Shown here one piece after another: positions 43,068-50,980 of a DNA stretch of 64,000 nucleotides. Position numbers and translations under genes: made by a program. Origin of the DNA: Austwickia chelonae (GTDB lineage: Bacteria; Actinomycetota; Actinomycetes; Actinomycetales; Dermatophilaceae). The stretch lies in the NCBI RefSeq assembly GCF_003391095.1, contig NZ_CP031447.1, positions 2,480,001-2,544,000 of the forward strand. The letters are read 5' to 3'. Positions within the stretch are counted from its first letter, which is position 1. Every line of letters begins with the position of its first letter. Under the pieces are notes generated by a model that did not search any database, was not told the DNA's origin, and worked only from the letters and a program-made list of their open reading frames with translations.

Positions 43068-44144
43068 ATGGCCACCGTACGTTTCGAACAAGCCACCCGG
43101 ACCTACCCGGGGAATGACAAGCCCAGCGTGGACGCCCTCGACCTCGATATCGCCGATGGTGAATTCCTGGTTCTCGTCGGCCCTTCCGGATGTGGAAAAT
43201 CCACCAGCCTCCGCATGTTGGCCGGCCTCGAAGAGGTCAACTCCGGCCGTATCTACATCGACGACCGTGATGTCACCGAGCTGTCCCCCAAGGATCGCGA
43301 TGTGGCCATGGTCTTCCAGAACTACGCCCTGTACCCGCACATGTCCGTGGCCGACAACATGGGCTTCGCCCTGAAGATCGCCGGCGTGGACAAGGCCGAG
43401 ATCCGCAAGCGCGTCGAAGAGGCCGCGAAGATCCTCGACCTCACCGAATACTTGGAGCGCAAACCCAAGGCTCTCTCCGGCGGTCAGCGCCAGCGGGTCG
43501 CCATGGGACGAGCCATCGTCCGGGAGCCCAAGGTCTTCCTGATGGACGAGCCCCTGTCCAACCTGGACGCGAAGCTACGGGTACAGACCCGAACCCAGAT
43601 CGCCTCCTTGCAGCGGCGCTTGGGCATCACGACGGTCTATGTCACCCACGACCAGGTCGAGGCCATGACGATGGGTGACCGGGTCGCCGTGCTCAAGGAC
43701 GGCATCCTGCAGCAGTGCGACAGCCCACGGCAGATGTACGACCACCCGAACAATGTCTTCGTCGCCGGGTTCATCGGCTCTCCGGCGATGAACTTGTTCG
43801 ACATGGACGTCGCCGGTGACGGCGTACGCTTCGGCAGCGCAACGCTCGCGGTCGATCTCGGGCCGTCCGCGCCGTCCTCCGGCCGGATCACCCTCGGAGT
43901 CCGTCCCGAGGACCTGGAGATCGCCGATTCTGGTCTTCCGGTGACCGTCGAGGTCGTCGAAGAGCTGGGCGCCGATGCCTATGTCTACGGTTCCCGAGAA
44001 GGCGCCGATCCCACGGACAAGCCGATCGTGGTGCGGGTCGATGGTCGGGTCCCCCCGGAGAAGGGCACGAAGATCCACTTGATGCCCAAGCCCGAACATG
44101 TGCACTGCTTCGACGCGACCACCGGGGCGCGCCTGGGCAGCTGA
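43068..44144 (+). CDS. Sugar ABC transporter ATPase, MsmK/UgpC type
   Basis: A 358-residue ATPase. Walker A is GPSGCGKST (about 38-46), the signature LSGGQRQR, Walker B VFLMDEPLSNLD, and the switch is VYVTHDQ. A C-terminal OB-fold regulatory domain (from about residue 235: SPAMNLFDMDVAGDGVRF, ITLGVRPEDLEI) is typical of MsmK/UgpC/MalK. Such subunits may serve several importers; here it directly follows the two permeases and is the likely energy source for them. It ends before a strong hairpin. Confidence 0.92.
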   Translation: MATVRFEQATRTYPGNDKPSVDALDLDIADGEFLVLVGPSGCGKSTSLRMLAGLEEVNSGRIYIDDRDVTELSPKDRDVAMVFQNYALYPHMSVADNMGFALKIAGVDKAEIRKRVEEAAKILDLTEYLERKPKALSGGQRQRVAMGRAIVREPKVFLMDEPLSNLDAKLRVQTRTQIASLQRRLGITTVYVTHDQVEAMTMGDRVAVLKDGILQQCDSPRQMYDHPNNVFVAGFIGSPAMNLFDMDVAGDGVRFGSATLAVDLGPSAPSSGRITLGVRPEDLEIADSGLPVTVEVVEELGADAYVYGSREGADPTDKPIVVRVDGRVPPEKGTKIHLMPKPEHVHCFDATTGARLGS

Positions 44145-44175
44145 GCATCGCCGCCGACCTGTCGGCAGCGGACTC

Positions 44176-44213
44176 GAGGGCGGGGCGTCGTGCGACAACG
44201 GTGCCCCGCCCTC
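44176..44213 (+). terminator. Terminator after the MsmK-type ATPase gene
   Basis: Arms GAGGGCGGGGC (44176-44186) and its complement (44203-44213) form an 11-bp G+C stem 31 bases after the stop codon, closing the sugar-transport operon. Confidence 0.75.
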
Positions 44214-44251
44214 GCTGTCCGGACCGGTGCGCGCCGTGCGAGCATGGTTCT

Positions 44252-45499
44252 GTGCCTCTGCAGATCACTGCCGCCCGCCCTGATCCGGCCCTGCTCGACC
44301 TTCCTTGGTCGAGCCCCTTGGAGGAATGGCGCGGGCCGTACATGGCCAATCTGCCCCGGGGGATCTCCCGGCACGTGGTGCGTTTCGTGAAAGTCTCCGG
44401 CCGGGTGCTCGCGGTCAAGGAGATCAAGGAGGACATCGCCCGGCGTGAATATCACATGCTGCGTTCGCTGCGCCGCCTGGAACAGCCCACGGTCAAGCCC
44501 TTCGGTGTCATCAGCGGCCGCTGCACACCTGACGGGGAACCCCTGGATGCCTGCCTGCTCACCCGGCATTTGAAGTTCGCCCTGCCCTATCGGGCCCTCT
44601 TCAGCCAGCGGGTCCAACCGGACACGACCCGTCGACTGCTGGATGCGCTGGCGGTGCTGCTGGTACGTCTGCACCTGGGCGGTTTCTGGTGGGGCGACGT
44701 CTCGTTGTCGAATACGTTGTTCCGGCGTGACGCCGGGTCGTTCTCCGCCTACCTGGTCGATGCGGAGACCGGGCAGTTGCTGCCGTCGTTGAGCGATGGG
44801 CAACGCGCCCATGATCTGGACATCGCCCGGGTGAACATCGCCGGCGAATTCATGGATCTGGAAGCCCTGGGTTGCAACCTTGAAGACCTGGATCCGATCG
44901 CGATGTCGGACCGGGTCGTGCATCGTTACGAACAGCTCTGGGAAGAACTCACCGGGATCGAGACCCTCGAGCCTGGCGAGCGGTGGCGGATGGACGAACG
45001 GATCCGTCGGCTCAACAAGCTCGGTTTCGACGTCGACGAGCTGTCCTTGTCGACCAGCCCGGATGACACCACCATCCAGATCCAGCCCAAGGTGGTGGAC
45101 GCCGGCCACCATTGTCGACGGCTAATGCGGCTCACCGGCTTGGACGTTCAGGAGAACCAGGCGCGGCGTCTGCTGAACGATCTCGACAGCTACCGGGTGA
45201 GCGAGGACAGACAGGGCGACAACGAGGAGCTGGTCGCTCACGACTGGATGGCTCGGGTGTACGAGCCGATCGTGTCGAATATTCCCCCGGACCTCCAGGC
45301 CAAGCTGGAGCCCGCCGAGGTCTTCCACGAGGTGCTCGAGCATCGTTGGTACATGTCGGAGCGGGCAGGGCACGATGTCACCACGCTGTGGGCTTTCGTC
45401 GATTACCTGAACACGGTCCTGCCCAAGAAACGGGACGAGGAGGCCATCGTGGGAGTGGACACGGTGGAGACTCCCGTGGTGGCCACTTTCGACGACTGA
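44252..45499 (+). CDS. DUF4032 family protein
   Basis: A 415-residue cytoplasmic protein of the actinobacterial DUF4032 family. The first 250 residues have kinase-like (lipopolysaccharide-kinase-type) features: FVKVSGRVLAVKEIKEDIAR with a Lys in beta-3, VLLVRLHLGGFWWGDVSLSN resembling a catalytic loop (Asp then Asn) and YLVDAETGQLLP in the position of the metal-binding aspartate. The rest (GFDVDELSLSTSPDDTTIQI onward) is specific to the family. Function is unknown. The GTG at 44252 gives the conserved N-terminus; SD is weak. It lies alone after the sugar operon. Confidence 0.8.
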   Translation: MPLQITAARPDPALLDLPWSSPLEEWRGPYMANLPRGISRHVVRFVKVSGRVLAVKEIKEDIARREYHMLRSLRRLEQPTVKPFGVISGRCTPDGEPLDACLLTRHLKFALPYRALFSQRVQPDTTRRLLDALAVLLVRLHLGGFWWGDVSLSNTLFRRDAGSFSAYLVDAETGQLLPSLSDGQRAHDLDIARVNIAGEFMDLEALGCNLEDLDPIAMSDRVVHRYEQLWEELTGIETLEPGERWRMDERIRRLNKLGFDVDELSLSTSPDDTTIQIQPKVVDAGHHCRRLMRLTGLDVQENQARRLLNDLDSYRVSEDRQGDNEELVAHDWMARVYEPIVSNIPPDLQAKLEPAEVFHEVLEHRWYMSERAGHDVTTLWAFVDYLNTVLPKKRDEEAIVGVDTVETPVVATFDD

Positions 45500-45536
45500 T
45501 CCCGGAGCGGCGCGGAAATCCTTGACGGGAGAACAC

Positions 45537-45566
45537 TTGACATGATTAATAATGTCATCTTATCTT
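45537..45566 (+). promoter_or_regulatory. Promoter with overlapping palindromic operator
   Basis: TTGACA (45537-45542) and TATCTT (45561-45566) are separated by 18 bases, a sigma-70-type promoter. The spacer contains a 20-bp near-perfect palindrome at 45538-45557 (TGACAT arms, one mismatched pair in the centre), well placed for a repressor. It drives the leader peptide and the sulfur-type operon downstream. Confidence 0.65.
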
Positions 45567-45683
45567 TCTCATAAGAAAACCTGACGCATTGGGTGGGGCT
45601 GCCCCTCAGCAACGGCCTCTCGATCGCACCGCAGCGCCATCGCCCCACTCTGCCCACGCCGCCACCGGAGAGGACAGCAGTCC

Positions 45684-45806
45684 ATGACCAGCCCCCGCCG
45701 GGCCACCCGGAGCCGACACGCCCTCAGCGTGCCCGGATTCCTGGCCGTCCGACGCGTCTGGATGGACACCTTCCAGTGGTGCGGCGCCGTCTGTCCCAGC
45801 CACTGA
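45684..45806 (+). CDS. Putative cysteine-responsive leader peptide
   Basis: A 40-codon frame beginning MTSPRRATRSRHALSVPGFL and ending WCGAVCPSH, with GAGAGGA about 9 bases upstream. Two cysteine codons lie near the end (residues 33 and 37), after an Arg-rich part and VWMDTFQ. Short leader peptides with terminal cysteines are common in front of actinobacterial sulfur-assimilation genes, where ribosome stalling at Cys codons controls the operon. It lies 212 bases before the first structural gene. The assignment is by position and composition. Confidence 0.55.
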   Translation: MTSPRRATRSRHALSVPGFLAVRRVWMDTFQWCGAVCPSH

Positions 45807-45938
45807 GCACCCTGACCTGAGACCGGGCAAGCGCGAATATCGCCCCCGGGACATATCGCTCAACAGCAGAAGGTCGCCCGGCCTCTTGACGACGCCAGAC
45901 GAGCCTCCACCGAGCGGCATGCCCCCTCGCATCCCCGT

Positions 45939-45956
45939 CACACCTTGACCAGGTGT
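45939..45956 (+). promoter_or_regulatory. Small palindromic hairpin in the leader
   Basis: ACACCT-TGACC-AGGTGT forms a six-base stem 62 bases before the first structural gene. The same 17 bases (CACACCTTGACCAGGTG) occur at 16884-16900. It could be an operator or part of the attenuator fold. Confidence 0.35.
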
Positions 45957-46017
45957 CCGCCGACCCTTCACCCCGTCGGCCGACCTGAGTACAGCCACCG
46001 ACACCAGGAGATCCACC

Positions 46018-46572
46018 ATGTCCTCGACCCTCCACCTCGTCGAAGCCGTCCCCACCCACCCCGGCCGTCAGAACGCACTCACCCTGATCGACGCCCTCTC
46101 GGCCGCGATCGCGCCAAGCGGGGCCGAGATCATCGAAGCCCAGGTCGCCGGAGACGGCGAACGTGTCTTCGTCATCGTGGAAACCACCAACGCCCTGGAC
46201 CTGCTCGCCGCCATCACGGCCAAAGCCCTTCCCGAAGCCGATGAGATCCACGAGCCTGCGCCCGTCCGACTGGTCGGTGCCGACCTCGAAGAGATCAAAG
46301 CCACTCGGCCCCCAGCCGGCTACCTCGTCGAATGGGATCTGCCCGCAGGCCTGGACATGCCCACCTACCTGGCGCGCAAGAAGGAGAAATCCCCGAAATA
46401 TGCCGAGGTCCCCGAAGTCTCCTTCCTGCGCACCTACGTCCGGGAAGACATGGAGAAGTGCCTCTGCCTCTACGATGCACCCGACGTGGACACCGTGATC
46501 CGGGCCCGCGAGGTCGTCAGCACCCCGATCGATCGGCTGCACACCCTGCTGAGCTTGAAGGATGTGCGATGA
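46018..46572 (+). CDS. DUF4242-like protein, first gene of a sulfur-type operon
   Basis: A 184-residue protein in two parts. The N-terminal 95 residues (LHLVEAVPTHPGRQNALTLI, RVFVIVETTNALDLLAAITA) look like a ferredoxin-like half, and the C-terminal part (YLVEWDLPAGLDMPTYLARK, VSFLRTYVREDMEKCLCLYD, VIRAREVVSTPIDRL) matches the DUF4242 fold, a small ferredoxin-like domain. Both halves may therefore be related dimeric alpha-beta barrels. AGGAG lies 7 bases upstream. It overlaps the next gene (ATGA), so it works with the flavin oxygenase. No catalytic function is known; a sulfur-compound chaperone or metal-binding role is only a guess. Confidence 0.6.
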   Translation: MSSTLHLVEAVPTHPGRQNALTLIDALSAAIAPSGAEIIEAQVAGDGERVFVIVETTNALDLLAAITAKALPEADEIHEPAPVRLVGADLEEIKATRPPAGYLVEWDLPAGLDMPTYLARKKEKSPKYAEVPEVSFLRTYVREDMEKCLCLYDAPDVDTVIRAREVVSTPIDRLHTLLSLKDVR

Positions 46573-47672
46573 CCACCGCCATCCGTCACCCCCCGGCCGC
46601 AGGCCACGACCTCCGAGAAGACATCGACACCCGGTTGTCGCCCCTACTCCCCCTGCTCCAGACCCGAGCCGAACCGATCGACCGCTCCCTGGAAGATCCT
46701 CGCCGGTTTCTCACCGAACTCGCCGCGCAGGGCATGCTCGCCCCCGACGAAGGCGACTCCGCCACACCAGACAGCTCTCTGAGCTCCACCGCACATCTCC
46801 TGTCGAGGATCGCCGAAGACTGCCTGACCAGTGCCTTCGCGGTGTGGGCACATCAGATGGTCATCGACTACCTGTCCCGTGCCCCCGACAACGCACAGAA
46901 CTGGCAGCTGCTCTCGGAACTCCGCCACGGCCAGGCCGTGGGATCCACCGCGATGGCTGCCGGGATGAAAACCCTCGTCGGCGCAGGAGAGCTCACCGTC
47001 AACGGAAACCTCCGGCCCGACGGCTCACTCACCCTTCACGGCCGGATCCACTGGGCTTCCAATCTCGTCCCCGGAGCAATCATCGTCCTACCGGTACAGC
47101 TGGACGACGGCCGACAGCTCGTGGTCCGCATCGGACGCGACGATCCTGGGGTGCATATCCACCCGGTCACCGGTCTGCTGGCGCTGGACGCCACGGCCTC
47201 CGGGGGAATCGTCCTCGATGCGGCATCGGTCTCCCCGGACGCCGTCATCTCCCATGATCTCCGTTCCTTCGCCGCCGGTTTCCGGCCGACCTTCCTGATC
47301 GCACAGACTTCCCTGGCTGTCGGACTGGCTCGTAAATCCTTGGCGAGCAGCGCCACCTTCATCGACCGCCCGGGGAATGCCTCCTTGGAGCCTTTGCTGC
47401 AGGCCAGGACGACACATTTCAAAGACCTCGAGAACGCCTGGTGGGAATCTGCCCAGAGGCCGGCCCGCGCCCCACTGCACGACCTGCTTCGGACCCGGCT
47501 GGAGACGTCACTCCTCGTCGGCGAGATCACCCGCCTCGAGCTGACACTCGCCGGTGGCGGCGGCTACCACGCCCTGAGTGGGCCGGCCCGACGCTTCCGG
47601 GAAGCGGCCTTCTTCCCCGTCCAATCACCGAGCGAAGGACAACTGAGATGGGAACTGTCCTCGTCGAGCTGA
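46569..47672 (+). CDS. Acyl-CoA-dehydrogenase-fold flavin monooxygenase (SfnB/DszC-like)
   Basis: A 367-residue protein of acyl-CoA dehydrogenase fold: helical N-terminus (LTELAAQGMLAPDEGDSATP), a beta domain with GSTAMAAGMKTLVGAGELTV and GRIHWASNLVPGAIIVLPVQ, and a helical C-terminus. It lacks the catalytic glutamate context of true dehydrogenases (no EGTNQIQR-like end), as do the FMNH2-dependent sulfur monooxygenases SfnB and DszC. The operon supplies an FMN reductase five genes later, which fits a two-component oxygenase. Overlaps both neighbours (ATGA at 46569; 25 bases with the ATPase). The sulfur substrate is inference. Confidence 0.7.
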   Translation: MTTAIRHPPAAGHDLREDIDTRLSPLLPLLQTRAEPIDRSLEDPRRFLTELAAQGMLAPDEGDSATPDSSLSSTAHLLSRIAEDCLTSAFAVWAHQMVIDYLSRAPDNAQNWQLLSELRHGQAVGSTAMAAGMKTLVGAGELTVNGNLRPDGSLTLHGRIHWASNLVPGAIIVLPVQLDDGRQLVVRIGRDDPGVHIHPVTGLLALDATASGGIVLDAASVSPDAVISHDLRSFAAGFRPTFLIAQTSLAVGLARKSLASSATFIDRPGNASLEPLLQARTTHFKDLENAWWESAQRPARAPLHDLLRTRLETSLLVGEITRLELTLAGGGGYHALSGPARRFREAAFFPVQSPSEGQLRWELSSSS

Positions 47673-48382
47673 GCGGCGTCCATCTCAGCCGAGGCGGGTA
47701 CCCCGTCCTCGTCGACATGTCGTTGACCGTCCCTCAAGGCAGAACCGTGGCCCTCCTGGGTCACAGCGGAGTCGGAAAATCCACGATCCTGCGTCTCCTC
47801 GACGGAACGCTCTCCCCGGACAAGGGGACGCTGAGGTACCCCTGCGGAGAACCCCGCCGTGGTGCCGCTCGACAGTCACCAGCGCTTTTCCCCTGGGCGA
47901 CCGTGGCGGAGAACATCGAGATCGGGAGTTCGTACACCGTTCACCGTCGACATCATGACCATACGCTCGTCGACGAACTCGTCCGGGTCTTCGGGCTATC
48001 AGACCTCCGGGATCGCTATCCGGATCAACTCTCCGGTGGCCAGGCCCAACGGGTCGCACTGGCTCGCGCCCTCGTCGTCCGTCCTGAGCTGCTCCTCCTG
48101 GACGAACCGCTGTCGGCTGCCGACCCGTCGACCCGAGCAGAGATCCAGAACTGGCTACGAGGCTTCGTGGCCAGGCATGACATGACGACGATTCTGGTCA
48201 CCCACGATGTCGATGAAGCTCTGCACCTCGGCGACCTGATCCACCAGGTGGGGCCGGGCGGGCGGATCACTCACTCCTGGCAGCCGTCTCCGGACGGTTC
48301 GGACCGAGGAAAACTCGGCGAACAGGTACGGGCTGCCTACGACCGGATCGACTTCGCCACGGTAGGGGCCGATCGTGGCTGA
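47648..48382 (+). CDS. ABC transporter ATPase, SsuB/TauB type
   Basis: A 244-residue ATPase of the nitrate/sulfonate/taurine class. Walker A GHSGVGKST (about 36-44), the Q-loop region in ARQSPALFPWATVAENIEIG, signature LSGGQAQR, Walker B LLLLDEPLSAADP and switch His in ILVTHDVDEAL. It starts inside the preceding gene (25-base overlap) with GAAGGA 8 bases upstream and overlaps the binding protein by 8 bases. It should power import of an organosulfur compound together with the next two genes. Confidence 0.88.
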   Translation: MGTVLVELSGVHLSRGGYPVLVDMSLTVPQGRTVALLGHSGVGKSTILRLLDGTLSPDKGTLRYPCGEPRRGAARQSPALFPWATVAENIEIGSSYTVHRRHHDHTLVDELVRVFGLSDLRDRYPDQLSGGQAQRVALARALVVRPELLLLDEPLSAADPSTRAEIQNWLRGFVARHDMTTILVTHDVDEALHLGDLIHQVGPGGRITHSWQPSPDGSDRGKLGEQVRAAYDRIDFATVGADRG

Positions 48383-49565
48383 CTCCTTCTCCCGCAGGTC
48401 CTTCCTGACCTCATCCGGACGGATCCTGTCGGCAGGAGCCATCGCCGGATTCGCGGTCAGAGGTGCTGGCCGAGCGGTAGGCAGTGGTTCCGCAGAGGCG
48501 ACAGGCCTGACCGGAACAGAGCCTGATCCGACGAGGCCGAGAAGGACGCTACGGGCCGGATACCTACCGATCACCGATGCCTCCTCGGTGCTCCTCGCAC
48601 ACGAACTCGGCGAGTTTGCCAGAGCTGGACTTCCATCAGCCCGGCCCCGACTCTTCCGCAGTTGGGAATCCCTCGCCCAAGCCCTCGTCACCGGTCAGAT
48701 CGACCTCGCGCATCTCCTCCTGCCGACGGCACTACAGCTGCGGATGGAACACGGGTTACCGGTGAAGGTCGTCTCCTGGGCCCATACGAACGGCTCCGCG
48801 CTGACCGTCGCTCCTCAGATCCGAGCAGTTCGCGACCTGGCCGGAAGCCGGATCGCGGTCCCGGCCTGGTGGTCGGTGCACAACCTTCTCGCCCAAGCCG
48901 TACTGCGTGCAGAAGGGATGGTCCCGAAGATCCGCAGAGGCGACGGCGACGTCGAACTCGTCGTCATGCCCCCCGCAGAAATGCTCTCCGCGCTGGCGGC
49001 CGGGCACATCGCTGGCTTCGTGGTCGCCGACCCCTTCACCACGATGGCTGCCGCACGAGGCAGCGGCCACATCCTGCGTTTCCTCGGAGACATCTGGCAC
49101 GATCACGGTTGCTGCGCCGTGGTCGTACATGACCGGTTGATCGACGAGCACCCCGAAATGGTCCAGGCCGCAGTCGATGCCATCGCCGCCGCCAGCCATT
49201 GGCTGGACACCCACCGCTCCACCGCGGCGGACCTGCTGACAGCCCATGCCTCCCCCTACCTTCCCCATCGAACCGAGATCGTCAGAGCTGTACACACCCG
49301 TGAGCAGGCTGCCGGGAACACACTCGTCCATCACCCGGAGTGGCGGGGCGAGCATTTCGGCACCGGGCTTTTCCCCTTCCCCTCAGCCACCAGCGCTCTC
49401 GTAGAACTGATGCGTTCTTCCCTGGTCGATGCCCCGACCGGTTTCCTGTCCGCGATCGACCCGCAGAGCGTTCACCACCGGCTCGTCGACGACCGGTTCA
49501 TCAGGACGGCCTTGTCCGGACGAATCGACGCCGTCCTGCACCGCACCGAGGAGATCCGGCCATGA
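48375..49565 (+). CDS. ABC substrate-binding protein, SsuA/NrtA type, Tat-exported
   Basis: A 396-residue binding protein. The N-terminus has a twin-arginine signal (SRRSFLTSSGR, Arg7-Arg8) followed by a hydrophobic Ala-rich stretch. The mature part has the aliphatic-sulfonate/taurine pattern: LRAGYLPITDASSVLLAHEL, VTGQIDLAHLLLPTALQLRM, AVRDLAGSRIAVPAWWSVHN and GHIAGFVVADPFTTMAAARG. Tat export suggests folding with a bound ligand before secretion. There is no lipobox, so retention must be through the Tat helix or partner contact. GTG start at 48375 overlaps the ATPase end. Confidence 0.85.
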   Translation: MADSFSRRSFLTSSGRILSAGAIAGFAVRGAGRAVGSGSAEATGLTGTEPDPTRPRRTLRAGYLPITDASSVLLAHELGEFARAGLPSARPRLFRSWESLAQALVTGQIDLAHLLLPTALQLRMEHGLPVKVVSWAHTNGSALTVAPQIRAVRDLAGSRIAVPAWWSVHNLLAQAVLRAEGMVPKIRRGDGDVELVVMPPAEMLSALAAGHIAGFVVADPFTTMAAARGSGHILRFLGDIWHDHGCCAVVVHDRLIDEHPEMVQAAVDAIAAASHWLDTHRSTAADLLTAHASPYLPHRTEIVRAVHTREQAAGNTLVHHPEWRGEHFGTGLFPFPSATSALVELMRSSLVDAPTGFLSAIDPQSVHHRLVDDRFIRTALSGRIDAVLHRTEEIRP

Positions 49566-50347
49566 CTCGAGCGACCCGCCCCGTCGGGGGGCTCTGCCTC
49601 GCCGTCCTGCTGTGGTGGGCCCTGACCGCAGCTGTCCCGGACGACCCAACCTTGTCCCGGATCACCCCGGCCCGCACCTTCGTCGGAGTGCAAGAGCTCT
49701 GGGGCATGTCTCTATTCGACGACGCCGCTTCCAGCATCTTCCGGCTGCTCACCGGATTGGTCCTCGCCACGGCGACCGGGACACTCATCGGTGTCGCTGT
49801 CGGCACCTCGTCGGCAGCAGAAGAGTCCAGCCGTCCGGTGCTGCTCTTCCTACGGATGGTTTCCCCCCTGTCATGGGCGCCGGTCGCGGTCGGGGTACTC
49901 GGAGTCGGTGACCCACCGGTGATCGCCTTGGTCGCGGCCACCGCCATCTGGCCGGTCCTGGCCGCAGCCTCCGACGGGGTGCGCTCCGTGGACCCGGAAC
50001 ATCTCCTGGTGGCACGTAGCTTCGGAGCCGACCGCTGGGAGCTCTGGCGGTCGGTGACCTGGCCGACCCTGCAACCACGTCTTCTGGGAGGAATCCGGGC
50101 ATCGGTCGGAATCGCCTGGGTAGTCCTGGTCCCCGCTGAGATGCTCGGAGTCACCTCCGGTCTGGGGTATGCCGTTCTCAACGCCAAGGATCAGCTGGCT
50201 TATCACCACATCACGGCATTGATCCTGGTCATCGGCACCTTGGGTTATGTGATCGATGTCCTCGCCAGGTGGCTTCTACGAACTCCTCGTGAGCGGGCCG
50301 GGGAGCGGACGGTCAGGGCAACCACCGGTCGGGTGGCTGTCCGATGA
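49562..50347 (+). CDS. ABC permease, SsuC/TauC type
   Basis: A 261-residue permease with about six helices, beginning GLCLAVLLWWALTAAV. The EAA-type loop that contacts the ATPase is in VARSFGADRWELWRSVTWPT (about 165-185), and the family ending GLGYAVLNAKDQLAYHHITA is present. It overlaps its neighbours by four bases on both sides. With the ATPase and Tat-exported binding protein it completes a sulfonate/taurine-class importer. Confidence 0.88.
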   Translation: MTRATRPVGGLCLAVLLWWALTAAVPDDPTLSRITPARTFVGVQELWGMSLFDDAASSIFRLLTGLVLATATGTLIGVAVGTSSAAEESSRPVLLFLRMVSPLSWAPVAVGVLGVGDPPVIALVAATAIWPVLAAASDGVRSVDPEHLLVARSFGADRWELWRSVTWPTLQPRLLGGIRASVGIAWVVLVPAEMLGVTSGLGYAVLNAKDQLAYHHITALILVIGTLGYVIDVLARWLLRTPRERAGERTVRATTGRVAVR

Positions 50348-50934
50348 CACGGGTCGTCGTGGTCTCCGCAGGAACTCGCCCCGGATGCCTGACAGACCGG
50401 CTGGCCACGTGTCTTGGCTCCGAGGTACTCCGGTCGCTGAGCGAATTCCGAACAGGTCAGAGGTCTGATGAGATCGACGAAGAGGATTTCTGGTCGCTGG
50501 CCGAACACGGACCGGCCGTCGCAGCCGGGCTGCTCTCCTGCACACCGGATCGTCGGTTGTTTCCGCTGATCGATTCACTCGCTCAAGCCGACGTACTGGT
50601 CGCGGTCTCCCCCGTGCACAATGCGTCCTACAGCGCGCTCTTCAAAGCCTTCTTCGATCAGTTGCCGCGGGGCACGATCGCCGGAGTACCGACGGTGTCG
50701 GGCACCTCTGGTGGCTCGCCGCGGCAGGGGATGGTCTCCGACCTGGTGGTGCGACCGTATCTGTCGACCTTACGGGCGTTGGTCGTACCGACCGTGGTCG
50801 ATGTCCACCGCGGTGACTGGCTCCCTCACGGAATGCCTCGGCCCGAGATCAGCCACCGGATCCGACGTGCAGCGGGTGAAGCCGCAGCTCTCACGGCCAG
50901 CTCTGGTCAGGCCACCGTCGAGACGGTCGCCTGA
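50344..50934 (+). CDS. NAD(P)H-dependent FMN reductase, SsuE/MsuE-like
   Basis: A 196-residue flavodoxin-fold reductase: VVVVSAGTRPGCLTDRLATC at the phosphate loop, VSPVHNASYSALFKAFFDQL as the second flavin contact, and VPTVSGTSGGSPRQGM. It has the features of SsuE/MsuE/CE1759-type enzymes that hand FMNH2 to a monooxygenase. ATGA overlap with the permease gene makes it the last gene of the operon. The partner is likely the oxygenase at 46569. Confidence 0.85.
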   Translation: MTRVVVVSAGTRPGCLTDRLATCLGSEVLRSLSEFRTGQRSDEIDEEDFWSLAEHGPAVAAGLLSCTPDRRLFPLIDSLAQADVLVAVSPVHNASYSALFKAFFDQLPRGTIAGVPTVSGTSGGSPRQGMVSDLVVRPYLSTLRALVVPTVVDVHRGDWLPHGMPRPEISHRIRRAAGEAAALTASSGQATVETVA

Positions 50935-50980
50935 CCAGAGACCCCGAAGACCGAGGAAGGAGATCGAGAGACTCGTCCGG

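Noticed and set aside
45570-45640. Possible SAM riboswitch in the sulfur-operon leader
   Set aside because: GGGTGGGGCTGCCCC and CAGCAACGG recall SAM-I pieces but the P3/P4 order and core motifs are not present; the Cys leader explains the region better.
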